Shown piece after piece: positions 49,748-59,611 of a stretch of DNA of 64,000 bases. Each line of letters starts with the position of its first letter. Within the stretch, counting starts at the first letter, position 1. The position numbers were made by a program, and so were the translations under genes. The stretch covers positions 14,527,188-14,591,187 of the forward strand of contig NC_037600.1 of NCBI RefSeq assembly GCF_003073045.1, given 5' to 3'. A model generated the notes under the pieces. That model had not been told where the DNA came from and did no database searches. It saw nothing but the letters and a program-made list of their open reading frames with translations. This DNA is from Pomacea canaliculata. Lineage: Eukaryota; Mollusca; Gastropoda; Architaenioglossa; Ampullariidae.

Positions 49748-52700
49748 TCAGACTGACTCCATGTATTGCTCCATGTCCTGAATGTTACAGCCGTTGCGAT
49801 GGGAGCAGAAGCACCATGTCTGTCGAGGTCTTTGATGGCAGCCGTGTGTTGGAATCCCGCCTGGAAAAATTGCTTGAAGTCCAGCTCCACAGCCTCGTTC
49901 TACATCTGTACAAATATTGAGAAACCATTTATTATTTTATTTTACAACTAAAATGTTCTGCATCTGATTTCCTGCGAGGAGAGGTCAAGAGGACAGCGAG
50001 AAAAAGACAACAGGACTTCCAGTCCGCCATGATGAGCGGACAGACGAGAAGATTGAGAGAAGGATGTGTCACAGGTACGAGAGTTGTACTCACACATATG
50101 TCCGAAATAGTTTTTCTGCAATCTGCTGTAACAGGGGCCGTTGCAAGGGAGAGAACTGTGCAAGTAGCGGCGGCTTACGTCCCCGTCAGGGGCACAATAC
50201 TCGTTGAAGGCAGCACCGGAAGATGCGCTGCTACATTCGTAGCATTTCAGCTGAAGACGAGCTGGTGAATAAATTGAATAAATTTGATAATAAAGTTGAA
50301 ATGAAAATTAGTATGATCAAAGAATAATTAAACCAAAAAAATGACATTTTCCGAAATTGTTTCACAGAGGTTTAATTTTATCTCTGATAGTTTGTTCTGT
50401 TAGCTAACAACCCGAGGATCCAGGAATATTCCTAAGGGATCCATCGTCCCCACACTTTCTTTCTTTGACTTTTGTTGGCGTTGTTGTTGGTTGTTGTTGT
50501 TATTATTGTTATTATTATTATTGTTGTTATTATTATTGTTGTTGTTATTATTATTATTATATTATTATTATTATTATTATTATATTATTATTATTATTAC
50601 CATGCGCCATCAATATTGGAATATTGGAAAACTGTCAACCTTGGAACGTGGAAGAATGAGACTAAAAGTGAGACCCGTTACATAAAATGTAATAAAGATG
50701 GATGCAAAGACTCGAACTCAACTCACGTTTCGGGGGGACGAGTGGTTGCGGGGGAGGCGTAAATGGTTGCGGAGGAGACGGCTGCCCCGTCTTTGCTAAG
50801 GGAACAGTAGCTGTAGTGGTTGTCAGAATGAAGTTCCCAGTCAACGGGACCGGAGAGGGAGTCGTTGCCAAGGGCAGCTGAGTGGCCGGTCTCGCCGGAC
50901 AACCAGAAGTGGCTCTGAATGGCGAGAAAGTGTTGTACAGCAAGTCCCGGATGCCGCTTGCAGCACTGGCACTGCAGCGAGCGAACACTTGGCTGGCGCA
51001 GTCAGTGTATGCCGACATCAGGCTAGAAAGACATTAAAAAGACATCAACGAATGTTAGGTGTAGGGTAAATAACCCCTTCCCCCACCTCAAAAGAATTAA
51101 ATTATTTAAATTTAGATTATGTTAAATTTGAATGTAATTATAAGGCATCCCTATATTCCCCTATTTTTCTGCTCTTTGAGAATTGTTTACAGACCAACCT
51201 AAGTGATTTGCGTTTTTTGCAGATATCACAGATACAAAAATCTAACCTGTAAATTTCAACTTCAAAAACCCATCCGTTAATTAATTATTCGCTAGCAAAG
51301 AACGCGATTCACACCTGCGATCAACCAGCGCCTACGTCACGTTGGTACACCATTCACAAGGTTGCCACTAGCATCACTGCACAAGTAGTAGACCAAGAAG
51401 TCCAGAAGGACAACAGGTATGAAATTTCTCACCTGCACATGTCACCCTGTCTGAGAGCAAGCTGAGCACCGCCAGAGCATTGCAGAAGACCTCCACCTGT
51501 CTGTGCATTCTGCAAACATGGCAACACAGCTGCGACCACTGCAACCCAGAATTAATTTATAGTTTATATTTATTATCTGATTTTGTTAAGCTTTAACTTA
51601 TTTATACTTTATTTTTACTCTTGTTTAATGAGGTTTTTATTTCTTTAACTCTTTTGCCGTCAAAGTTATTTTTGCAATATCAACATAAACTGCAAGTTAC
51701 TGAAGGATAAAAGCAATATCCGACAACAATTCTTCCCCCGAGCTCTTTTAATGACCACGCCCACTTGAGTCAACGCCTACTCAGACCCTAAAGCAAACAT
51801 TCCACACTGATGGTGTTGCCCCATTACCTTTGAAGTCTTAAGCGGCAAACATAAAAGACTTTTCGTAACGGTTTGGGGATGTCCGGAGGCTAATTCATAC
51901 CTGTGAGATAAGGATATGATGTATTATGTCCTCTACCGTGACCTGGAGATGAGCATAGATTAATTATTTTGTCATGCCTGTGACCCCTGAGGCAAATATA
52001 CTTTCAGGGTTTTTGGGGTTTTTTGTTTTTTTTTTACCTTGGGTGGCCTGAGGTAAGCAGATGAAGTCCATCGCTGCCATTAACACGTCATGCCGAAGAC
52101 GCTCCTTTGAAGTACAGGACCTCAGGTGTTCTTGCAAACAGGTGCGGTGTGCGCTAAATTTGCTGCCAGGAAAATTTTTACAAAAAATTCGTTACAAACC
52201 AACAGACAGGCGCCTTTTTATTCGACTTAAGATTCCTTTTAAAGGGAAACTAACCCTACGGACCTGTGAATGTACATTCCACAGACATTCCACTTAAGAT
52301 TCATTTTAAGAAATTATTTTACAAAGAAAAACAAAAAAGAAACAGAAAATACACGTGACACTTACCCGCAGAAGTAAGGAACGGTAACCTGGGGTTTGCG
52401 AAATGTGAAGAGAAAGAAGAGCGATTGGCTCAAATCATTGAATCCTGCTTGGAGACATCGATTGGCGGAAATGAGGTCACAGGGAGTCCCTGCCGTTGTA
52501 GCATCAGTCGACGATGCTGTCGTTTCTGCGACCAGGTCAGGAAGTGCATTCCCCCCACTGGGCTGGGCTGGTGACGATATGACGACATTCACGTCTGGGA
52601 AGGAAGATGTCAGATTGTCACTTGATGACGTCAGGGATGCATTCCCGGGGTCGACGCCTGTTGCTGATGGAGGAACTACCGGAACCGTCTGCTCTGCGGG

Positions 52701-53072
52701 AGGCGGCTGTGGAGTTGTGACGTCACCTATGAACGAGGCGTTGCTAGGGGATGCGTCTGTGAGGGAGGAGTTATTTGGCAAAGAGGACTCGGTAGTCTGG
52801 CTGCTGGTGTCTGTGGTGCCAAAGTCTAAGGATGGCGCTGCTGCGCCGGCGTCTACAGCGAAAGAAACTGTTGTTGCGCTGACATCGCCTGCAGGTGAAG
52901 ATGCTACCGTAATAACTCCCGCTGATGATGCAGTTATTAGTGATTCTGTTGATGACAATGCTGATGTGACGTCGACAGCGACAGATGGAGCCGCGGTGCT
53001 GGCGCCATTGACATGTGAAGCTGGAAAATAGAAAGAATGTTAGAAAATGTCCACCAGTTATCCAATTGTCAC

Positions 53073-53108
<36 letters not shown>

Positions 53109-53400
53109 TCATCATCATCATCATCATCATCATCTTCTTCTTCTTTCTTCTTCTTCTTCTTCTTCTTTTTCTTCTTTCTTTCTTTCTTTCTTTCAGAATA
53201 ATGTCATATTTTAATTGCTAAAAGTTCTGCAATAAATGTAAAAATACAGCATCCATTTTTAATTTTAAAATATATATGTCTATATTAAAATTGTCAACTA
53301 GGGATTAACTTATTTGTTGAAATAGTTGTCTGTGGATGGTATTGTACTTACCGAGAGATAATAACAACAAAATCGCCGTTAGTTGAACAACAAGTGCCAT
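49748..53400 (-). CDS. Secreted mucin-like protein with Cys-rich helical domain and Ly6/three-finger-like domain (copy 2)
   Basis: Exons in transcript order: 53400-53352, 53020-52389, 51509-51433, 51022-50727, 50261-50094, 49905-49748; 459 residues, phases consistent. The signal peptide is MALVVQLTAILLLLSLG. Residues about 17-190 are Ser/Thr/Ala-rich and mucin-like. Next comes a cysteine-patterned helical domain: CDLISANRCLQAGF, then LRQGDMCSLMSAYTDC, then VFARCSASAASG, ending near SGC; this resembles repeated secreted domains I associate with gastropods, without a name. A Pro/Thr linker leads to LKCYECSSAS, SLPCNGPC, ERGCGAG, HGCHQR and TWCFCSHRNGCN: ten Cys with the Ly6-typical C-terminal CN. 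It ends at MESV with no GPI-type tail. Exon 2 is joined through a weak donor (GTTACC); a perfect GTAAGT lies 23 bp further on but leads to an early stop. Confidence 0.82.
50498..50600 (+). repeat. (TTG/TTA)n microsatellite
   Basis: A run of gttgtt then attatt units in the last-but-two intron of the - strand mucin-Ly6-like gene. All open frames here are homopolymer-like. Confidence 0.95.
53070..53195 (+). repeat. (CAT)n, (CTT)n and (TTTC)n microsatellites
   Basis: Three adjoining simple arrays in intron 1 of the - strand mucin-Ly6-like gene. Confidence 0.95.
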
Positions 53401-53532
53401 GACCGTAAACAAAGCTCCTTGAGATGTGCGCAGTGCCAGGAACACAAAATATATTTCTCTCGGCTCAAATTTTAGTCACTTGCTTTTTTTTGTATTTTCT
53501 CAGCTTAGTTCCCAAATCTCATCAGCTCTCCA

Positions 53533-53540
53533 CTTATATA
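53533..53540 (-). promoter_or_regulatory. TATA box of the - strand mucin-Ly6-like gene
   Basis: Minus-strand TATATAAG, 133 bp upstream of the ATG at 53400, mirroring the arrangement in the + strand paralogue. Confidence 0.65.
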
Positions 53541-53745
53541 CCTCCGAACACGTGACAGAGCCACAGACCTAGATGTCAGCACGCGCTAGAAATTTCCAGA
53601 ATCTAACTCTGTTACTGTCGGCTGTTTACGATGTTGGGTGTAAGACAGTGGTCGGACTGAAAGTAAACAGGCCCGACAACAAGCCTTCGTTAATATAACG
53701 CCCGAACGATGACAATGACAATGACAGGTCTTCATCTTCTTCTGT

Positions 53746-54009
53746 CTACGTCAAACGCTCCAGAACCACGTCACGAGCAGAGGCCCTGCAAGGGATGCTT
53801 TGTCCTTTTTTGTTCGGCCTGACCAACAATTTATCGTGATGTTTGAGAAAGTTTCCGCGAATATAATTCCTCAAACATTTCAGTTCTTTCATAATTATGC
53901 ATCTGTTGGTAACTAGTATTTCCTTGTAAGTTTTCCACCGAGAAACAACTATATTTTTCTCTAGGCCAATGACGGAATGCTTCAACTGTTGGTTATAATC
54001 ATGTTCCAT
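53746..54009 (-). CDS. Candidate small basic single-exon protein, unrecognised
   Basis: An 87-residue frame starts with MEHDYNQQLKHSVIGLEKN and continues with KTYKEILVTNR, KELKCLRNYI, KHHDKLLVRPNKKGQ, ending RDVVLERLT. The start context is strong (A at -3, G at +4). It is rich in Lys, Arg and His, probably helical, with no signal peptide. A minus-strand TATATAAAA (54040-54032) lies only about 25-30 bp upstream of the ATG, which would leave almost no leader, and no nearby AATAAA is seen. It is neither repeat-derived nor a shadow of another gene. Composition looks protein-like, but nothing proves expression; a solo exon or chance frame remains possible. Confidence 0.35.
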   Translation of the reverse strand: MEHDYNQQLKHSVIGLEKNIVVSRWKTYKEILVTNRCIIMKELKCLRNYIRGNFLKHHDKLLVRPNKKGQSIPCRASARDVVLERLT

Positions 54010-54559
54010 GATCTCTCCTGGTCAATTTTTGTTTTATATACGTATAAATATATTTATTTGCAACCATTTTAGGAAAATTATATATTAGTCTCTAAAGATC
54101 ATCATCTACTTATCAATACTTATAGACACCCTGGGTAATACTCGTCGTCTTTCCCGTAATCAAGATGCTCAGATAACAGTATACGTATTGTACGTACATG
54201 GAAGTGTTCTGAACTGATACTTGAAAACAATTGTAGCTGACGAATACACATGAATATCTTTACAGCCATACAGTTGTCTTCCTTATTGCCATTTCATAAG
54301 TTTTGGAGACATTAAGAGGTACAGGAGAACTTTACAGCAAAAGTAAATTAAATCTGAAGAAGGACATGAGTTAAATAATTTTCTGTAAATGTCTCTCGTC
54401 TCAGTAAATCACTTTGTAAAGGTATGCAATTTCGATAAATTTTTTTTTCAAAAAGGACAGTCAAGTTTGAATCTGTACAATACTTAGTTTAATTTCTGAC
54501 ACCAAGTGTCAACTGAATTAAATTAACTTCCATGCTATATTTTGATATAGGCTGAACAT

Positions 54560-55240
54560 GGTTTAGATGCAGTTGTGCAGGCAAAAGCATTGGTTGTTCT
54601 TTGGTTGTCGAGTCATTCCTGCCAAAAAATTGAAAACCTTCTCTCTTCCACCAACCACTGCTATTCTAACATCCAGAACTGGATGACTGAAAGTAAACTC
54701 GAGCTGAACTCTGAAGCAATAATCACTGAAGCTAGAAAACTGTCTCTTCCTCTGGTCTCAGATTGTCTGACACCACGATTCCCTGATTGTCCAGCTCTAA
54801 GAGTCTTGGTGGTGTTCTTGATTCCTCCCTTTCCACGTCCAGCATCACGTCTCCTCTTTGGTGGAAAACTTGGGTTTTTGTTGTTATTCTGTTTTATTGT
54901 TGTTGTTTATCTTCTCTTGACGCTTTCTGATTACTAATGTCACCGTCAAGCCAGGTGTCTCAAGCCTGGATTACTGCACTTGTTTTTTGGCTCCTCCCTC
55001 TTGCCGTACTCCACCCTTGGACACGTTCTGGTGCTCTGGGGGCATTTGACTGATCCCTCCAACCCTTTACTTCTATTGTTTCACTATTTGTCTCTCACCG
55101 ACCTTACACCCTAACAATAGTTTTACTAGAAATATCTCTTGTCTTCCTGTTTACACTTCATTACTCATAAGCTTCTCATTCTTCCGCCTGAAAGATTGAT
55201 GGCTTTGTAATTTTTCAATCTGCATATCATCTTTCCAGAT
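54560..55240 (+). mobile_element. LINE fragment (reverse-transcriptase ORF, 3' half), degenerate
   Basis: The + strand translation gives IQNWMTESKLELNSEA, then RKLSLPLVSDCL, then in another frame SSLDYCTCFL. These match the order IxxWMxxNKLxLNxxKTE, xxxLxxSDxxxxLG, SRLDYCNxLL seen in many non-LTR retrotransposon ORF2 proteins. Frame changes and missing 5' sequence show an old truncated copy. Confidence 0.7.
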
Positions 55241-56244
55241 TTTGATAAGTTTTTACCCCAGTACATTTTTTTTTGTAACTTAATTTTTTGTTCACGAGTA
55301 GAAAATCATTGTTGGTAATTTCTCAAAAAAAGTTTTTAACGACTTTTAATGTTTCTAGCTGCTGTATATGAGAGCTTCAAACATGATCGAAATAAAGTAA
55401 TTATAGCTGTGACGGAAATTACAAACCTCAAAGAAAAAAATCTCAAAAATTAATCGAGACAGAAACTCAGTTTTTGTTTTGTTTTCATATATTTTCTTGT
55501 ACTTTCATGTGAACAAAAAGTACTCAATTTTCTAAAACAAAACTTTCTTTTGCGTGCTGGTACCTCGTTTAAGCCTTTCCACATGTGACAGTCAGTATGC
55601 GAGAAAAATAAAAATAAGAACATTTTTTATTTATGTGTCTTTGTGCGTCCATGTGTGTGTGAGTGCAGGCGTGCGTGCGTGCGTTCGCGCATGCGTAGTA
55701 AGACGGGTGTGTCCTCTTCAACCTTCCTCCCTGCTTCTTTTTCTCATTTGTCTCTCCTGACATCCTTTCGCTTTTTATATATTAAGGTTTGCCTCATCGC
55801 CCGTTGAAACTGTGTCAACACGATGTAGGTTGTAGGCGTTCTGTCAGCAAACGTTTCAAATTCCAGGTGGCGCCTCGCCTCGGGCAGAAGTCATTGAGGC
55901 ATGGCGCAGTGTCTGTGGGTTTTTTGGTAACGGTTCACGTCACAGGGTGCTGTGGGCCCTGAATAACCTTTATCGTCACCCCCACACACATACACGTATG
56001 CCATGGGCATTCATCCCATTATTTATGGTAATGATTTCTAAGGAATATCCTCTGAACATTAAAGTTTGAGGTTTGTAGACCATTTCTACGTCTGAAAAAA
56101 ATCTTCAATCTATCTCGTTATTTGGTTCTTCTTTGTGTTTTCTGTATTTGATTTTATTTTTCGGTAGTACTGTTGTTTATTCTTTTATAGTTCACCTGTT
56201 ATTTGTTTGTTTGTTTTCCTGTCCCTCGTATGCTGTCCATGTTT

Positions 56245-56360
56245 TGTTGTTGTTCTTTAGCGCTTGCTCCTTAGGAATGTGAGTATGCGCTTATAAATTT
56301 TGAATTATTATTATTATTATCATCACCATCATAATCATCATCGTCATCATCATCGATTTA
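56245..56360 (-). repeat. Dispersed repeat C, copy 2 (reverse), with ATT/GAT microsatellite
   Basis: The minus strand reads gatgatgatg-type sequence, then (ata/aat)n, then ttataagcgcatactcac, then aggagcaagcgctaaag. This aligns with ttatacagcgcataatcac, then aggagcatgctctaagcgc, at 57386-57430. The microsatellite is at the same end as in the other copies. Confidence 0.65.
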
Positions 56361-57345
56361 TCTATCTTGGTTCCTCCTGTCTCCTTGAACTTTCACATAT
56401 GGCAACAGTTTTCCAGTGTCCTCACCAGTTACAAATACGCTTCACAAGTGTTTGTAACAAACATATTTTTTGTTAAAATAATATTGAAATAAGGAAAGCA
56501 CATATTACATATTACACTCGAGAACGTGCACGTTTGCATGACAAACTAAATTCACGTGCAGATTAACAGACTTTTTCAAGTCGTCTAGACTCTAGAGCAT
56601 CCAACTTTGTCCTACGTTCAATCTTCTATGAATCAACAAAGAGCGCTATGTACACCACTTTTATTCGGGTCCCTAAAAAGTAAATCAACAGTCTCAGAAA
56701 AAACAAAAATACAACCTTCTACCGATAATAATCTGTTGATATGAACAACCAATCCTTCTTACCGCTGAAGACTCACTACGAATCGTGCAAAACATTTTTC
56801 CCAGCGACCCTTAAGGGGCCTCATGATGAATGACTTTGTCACTTTAAAACACTAGCGAGGGAGGGTGACAGTCACGTTGAGGACGAGCCCCAAACATGAA
56901 GCAGAAATATCTCCACTGACTTCATCCGTCGATGATACTGAGGTCCAGCTTCTTTTGCATGAGCAAAAGATAATTAATCCACAGCTGAACTGCTTCCCTT
57001 CCTTGAACGTCATCATCGAGATGTTTGTCGCAAGGTGAGGGAAGAGGAAAGCTACTCTCATCTCACACATTGTTGTGGGTGCTAGTTCCTGCTCTTGCCC
57101 TGACATCGGAAGTTTTAATTTACTACTTTCATATTATTTAAAATGTTCTCCATTAAGCCTCTACTTTTTTTAAAGACAATCTTATAACAACATCCCATTA
57201 AACGAGTTTTCACAAAATTTCAAGATATTCGGGCTTCGTGTTTCACATTCAATTGCTTGATTATTAGCGGGTTTTGACTTAAATAGTTAAACAGGATACT
57301 GTTTAGTTTTATTTAGGATACTGTGGAAAACCACAAATGACATTT

Positions 57346-57440
57346 TTAAAAATATAGTAATAATAGTAATAAATGTGTGATTTATACAGCGCATAATCAC
57401 GTTCACAAAGGAGCATGCTCTAAGCGCTTAAGACAGGAGA
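57346..57440 (+). repeat. Dispersed repeat C, copy 3
   Basis: An aatagtaata run leads into tttatacagcgcataatcac, gttcacaaaggagcatgc and tctaagcgcttaagac. See copies at 25249 (+) and 56245 (-). Confidence 0.65.
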
Positions 57441-58402
57441 CATAGAATATGGACAAATGGAGAAACGACTATACAGACAAAGAATAGAAGACAAACATAA
57501 AAGACACATAAAAGAAGTTTTGTAGTTTGTTACAATGACCTGTAAACATTTTATCGCTCAATTCTGCAGCTTAACCAGTTTCTTGAGAAGAAATCAGGGA
57601 GAAAGGTTTTCCTGTTTTGAAGTGACATTTTTTAGGTCTCCTAAAAACATTAGAGCGTTTTAGGTAGTATTAAATGATAATTATTTTTGTGTAGTAATTA
57701 ATTTTTGCAGTCATGACATTTTGAAATCATAATTTCATTCATTTTTAATTTCGACCATAAAGTTACTTGGAAATTAAAATATTAAAAAAGCAATAACTTG
57801 GAAACTACAAAATGATATCAAAATCATGAAGAAAAAATCTATCATACAATTAATTATTATTATTATTTAAAATCAGGTTGGAGATATTACGATTTGTCAA
57901 ACGTCGACGTTTGTATTAAAGGGAGACACCTCGTGGTAAGTGGTATTTTGTTCAGTTGCCTCCCCTGCAATTTATAAGACCACAGTAGGACAGGCCTCAA
58001 ACTCGACACTAAAACTTATAAGTTAGATATTTCAACATTCGATAGAAGATGTTTGTCATCTGCAGACTGCTGCAAGTCTGTGTCCAGTTCTAAATCCTTT
58101 ACCAGCTCTCTCATGTAGGATAATCCTGCAGAACCTGTCACGTGGCTTCCTTAATCACCTGTAAGTGTTCTACATCCGTATTAAGTGACTGACCTCTGCT
58201 CCTAACGCGGATTCACCTCTGAAAGGAGTGAAAAGAAGAATTTAAAGCACTGCTTTTACTATATATTTGTAGCAGGAAGAGTTCCCCTGGATGTACTTTT
58301 ATTTTATGTGTGATGTGGTTGGTGAATTCGCTAAACAGGAGGATGTTTGTAACTAGCATTAGGGACAATAAATAGAGATGTGATAAAGGGGTGAACCTGA
58401 GT

Positions 58403-58490
58403 TTTTTTTTTGTTTTTGTTTTTGTTTTTTTGGGCCCTTTCGCCCCTCCTGGGGCATAGGCCATCGACTACAGTCTTAACTGTTGTCGAT
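58403..58490 (-). mobile_element. 3' tail of a LINE with A-rich end
   Basis: The minus strand encodes VVDGLCPRRGERAQ and then runs into an A-rich tail (aaaaacaaaaacaaaa). This is the familiar C-terminal end of RTE-like or similar ORF2 proteins (xxDGLCSxRxxG). The same kind of tail appears at about 60485-60560. Confidence 0.55.
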
Positions 58491-58504
58491 GTTTTGGTAG
58501 CAAG

Positions 58505-58737
58505 GATTTGTTTTTTTTTTTACGGGGTGGGGGTGCTGGCCCCACGCCCAACCCTCCTCCTTTTTCAGCCGGGCTTGGGACCGTCCTTGGCGGAGGGCGG
58601 CCAGCCCTGTAAACAGATGCCACGTGCAGAGAAAGAACAGCATGCCTGAGACGAGAAATAACTCAGGGCAGCCAACCTTCACTGTATTGGTGACAGGCGC
58701 TAACAGCGCTAGCCGTTGTGCCACCGGACCGCCTGGT
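58505..58737 (-). repeat. tRNA-derived SINE, family A, copy 4 (reverse, most complete head)
   Basis: The minus strand begins ggcggtccggtggcacaac and ggctagcgctgttagcgcc (tRNA-like head with box A), then ggttggctgccctgagtt, and the shared body catgctgttctttctctgc, then tggcatctgtttacagggct. The + strand T-run at 58509-58520 lies at its far end. It abuts the LINE tail at 58403-58490. Confidence 0.75.
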
Positions 58738-58849
58738 GAACCTGAGTACCCTGAGTAAAGTCACCGGCCACCAGTCAACAGATGCCGCAGCGCGAGTCTA
58801 AATATTAGAGTTGTACTTAGAAGTGAGGGCAACCCTAACCCCTAGGACA

Positions 58850-59125
58850 GCGGGGGGAACTCAAGGAAAAGCGTTTCGTTTCCAAAACTATACAGAGGTG
58901 TACACACCCCGTAGATGATGTTTTTACCGAGTGTATGTGTAGTTATAAAGTGATGGCAAAGTTGCCGTGAGGTAAAACAAACAACAACAACAACAACAAC
59001 AACAACAAACATCGGGTAGTGTCAGCGAGATCTGGACATCGCGTTGTAACTACGGAAACGACTTGCTCTTGGTTTTTATAATTACGGCCCCTGATTACTA
59101 AGAGTGTTGGGTGACTAGAACGCTC
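58850..59125 (+). repeat. Dispersed repeat D (MITE-like), copy 1
   Basis: It begins ggggaactcaaggaaaagcg and ttccaaaactatacagagg, later accccgtagatgatg, and ends tttataattacggcccctg with agtgttgggtgactag. The opening segment recurs directly and inverted in the copy at 62335. A (CAA)n run occupies 58979-59007. Confidence 0.55.
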
Positions 59126-59150
59126 GCACACAGACGTCTGCATCAGTTCA

Positions 59151-59261
59151 ATGCTTCATTTCGTCGCCGTTATCGCTGCCGTCGCCGCTGCTGCTGCTGG
59201 TGTTGGTGCTGGTGATGGTGCTGCCAGCTACGGACGTCGAAGTCTTGAGCACGAGCTGTGA
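59151..59261 (+). CDS. Candidate short ORF with signal-like N-terminus and GRR site
   Basis: A 36-residue frame begins MLHFVAVIAAVAAAAAG and ends ASYGRRSLEHEL. The N-terminal half is hydrophobic, Ala-rich, and encoded by imperfect GCN trinucleotides. The GRR tripeptide is the kind of amidation/dibasic cleavage site used in neuropeptide precursors. The trinucleotide bias could create such a frame by chance, and no splice or expression evidence is visible. Confidence 0.2.
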   Translation: MLHFVAVIAAVAAAAAGVGAGDGAASYGRRSLEHEL

Positions 59262-59611
59262 TGCACGTTCTACACACACAGTCGTGGCTGCCTTCTGAGT
59301 CCATTTCTCACAAAAAAAGAACGAAGATGTGTTGACAGAACATCATCTGTTCTGAGGTCACGTGGCTTTCTTCCAAACCCACACCCCCAATCGTCTCTGC
59401 CCGTGGAGGAAAAAGGGTGAAATGTGAGTGACTTTTTTCTTCACCGAAACAACCAACCCTAGAATGAGAAACAAATAATTCATGGATGCGACGCCCACGC
59501 AAATATTGGGTTATTCGTTCTAACCCTGATTGGCTGTGACATTTGTATTTGTTTAAGTGCGGCGCCTGACCAGGAAGGGACGATCATTTGTCGTTTGCAA
59601 GCAAAAGCGCA

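Larger units (their letters stand above)
55245..58400. other. Interval without a convincing gene
   Basis: AT-rich sequence with a TG/GC-type run near 55650-55690, two copies of dispersed repeat C, and no exon that I can support. A minus-strand frame at 56852-57106 (MCEMRVAFLFPH, ending VLNVTVTLPR) contains several cysteines but no known motif. Confidence 0.5.

Noticed and set aside
52396-53031. 211-residue plus-strand frame
   Set aside because: It is antisense to the Ser/Thr-rich exon of the minus-strand gene, which has signal peptide, splice sites and downstream domains in agreement.
56852-57106. 84-residue minus-strand frame with several cysteines
   Set aside because: No motif, signal peptide, splice partner or promoter was found. 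Kept only as a remark in the interval entry.
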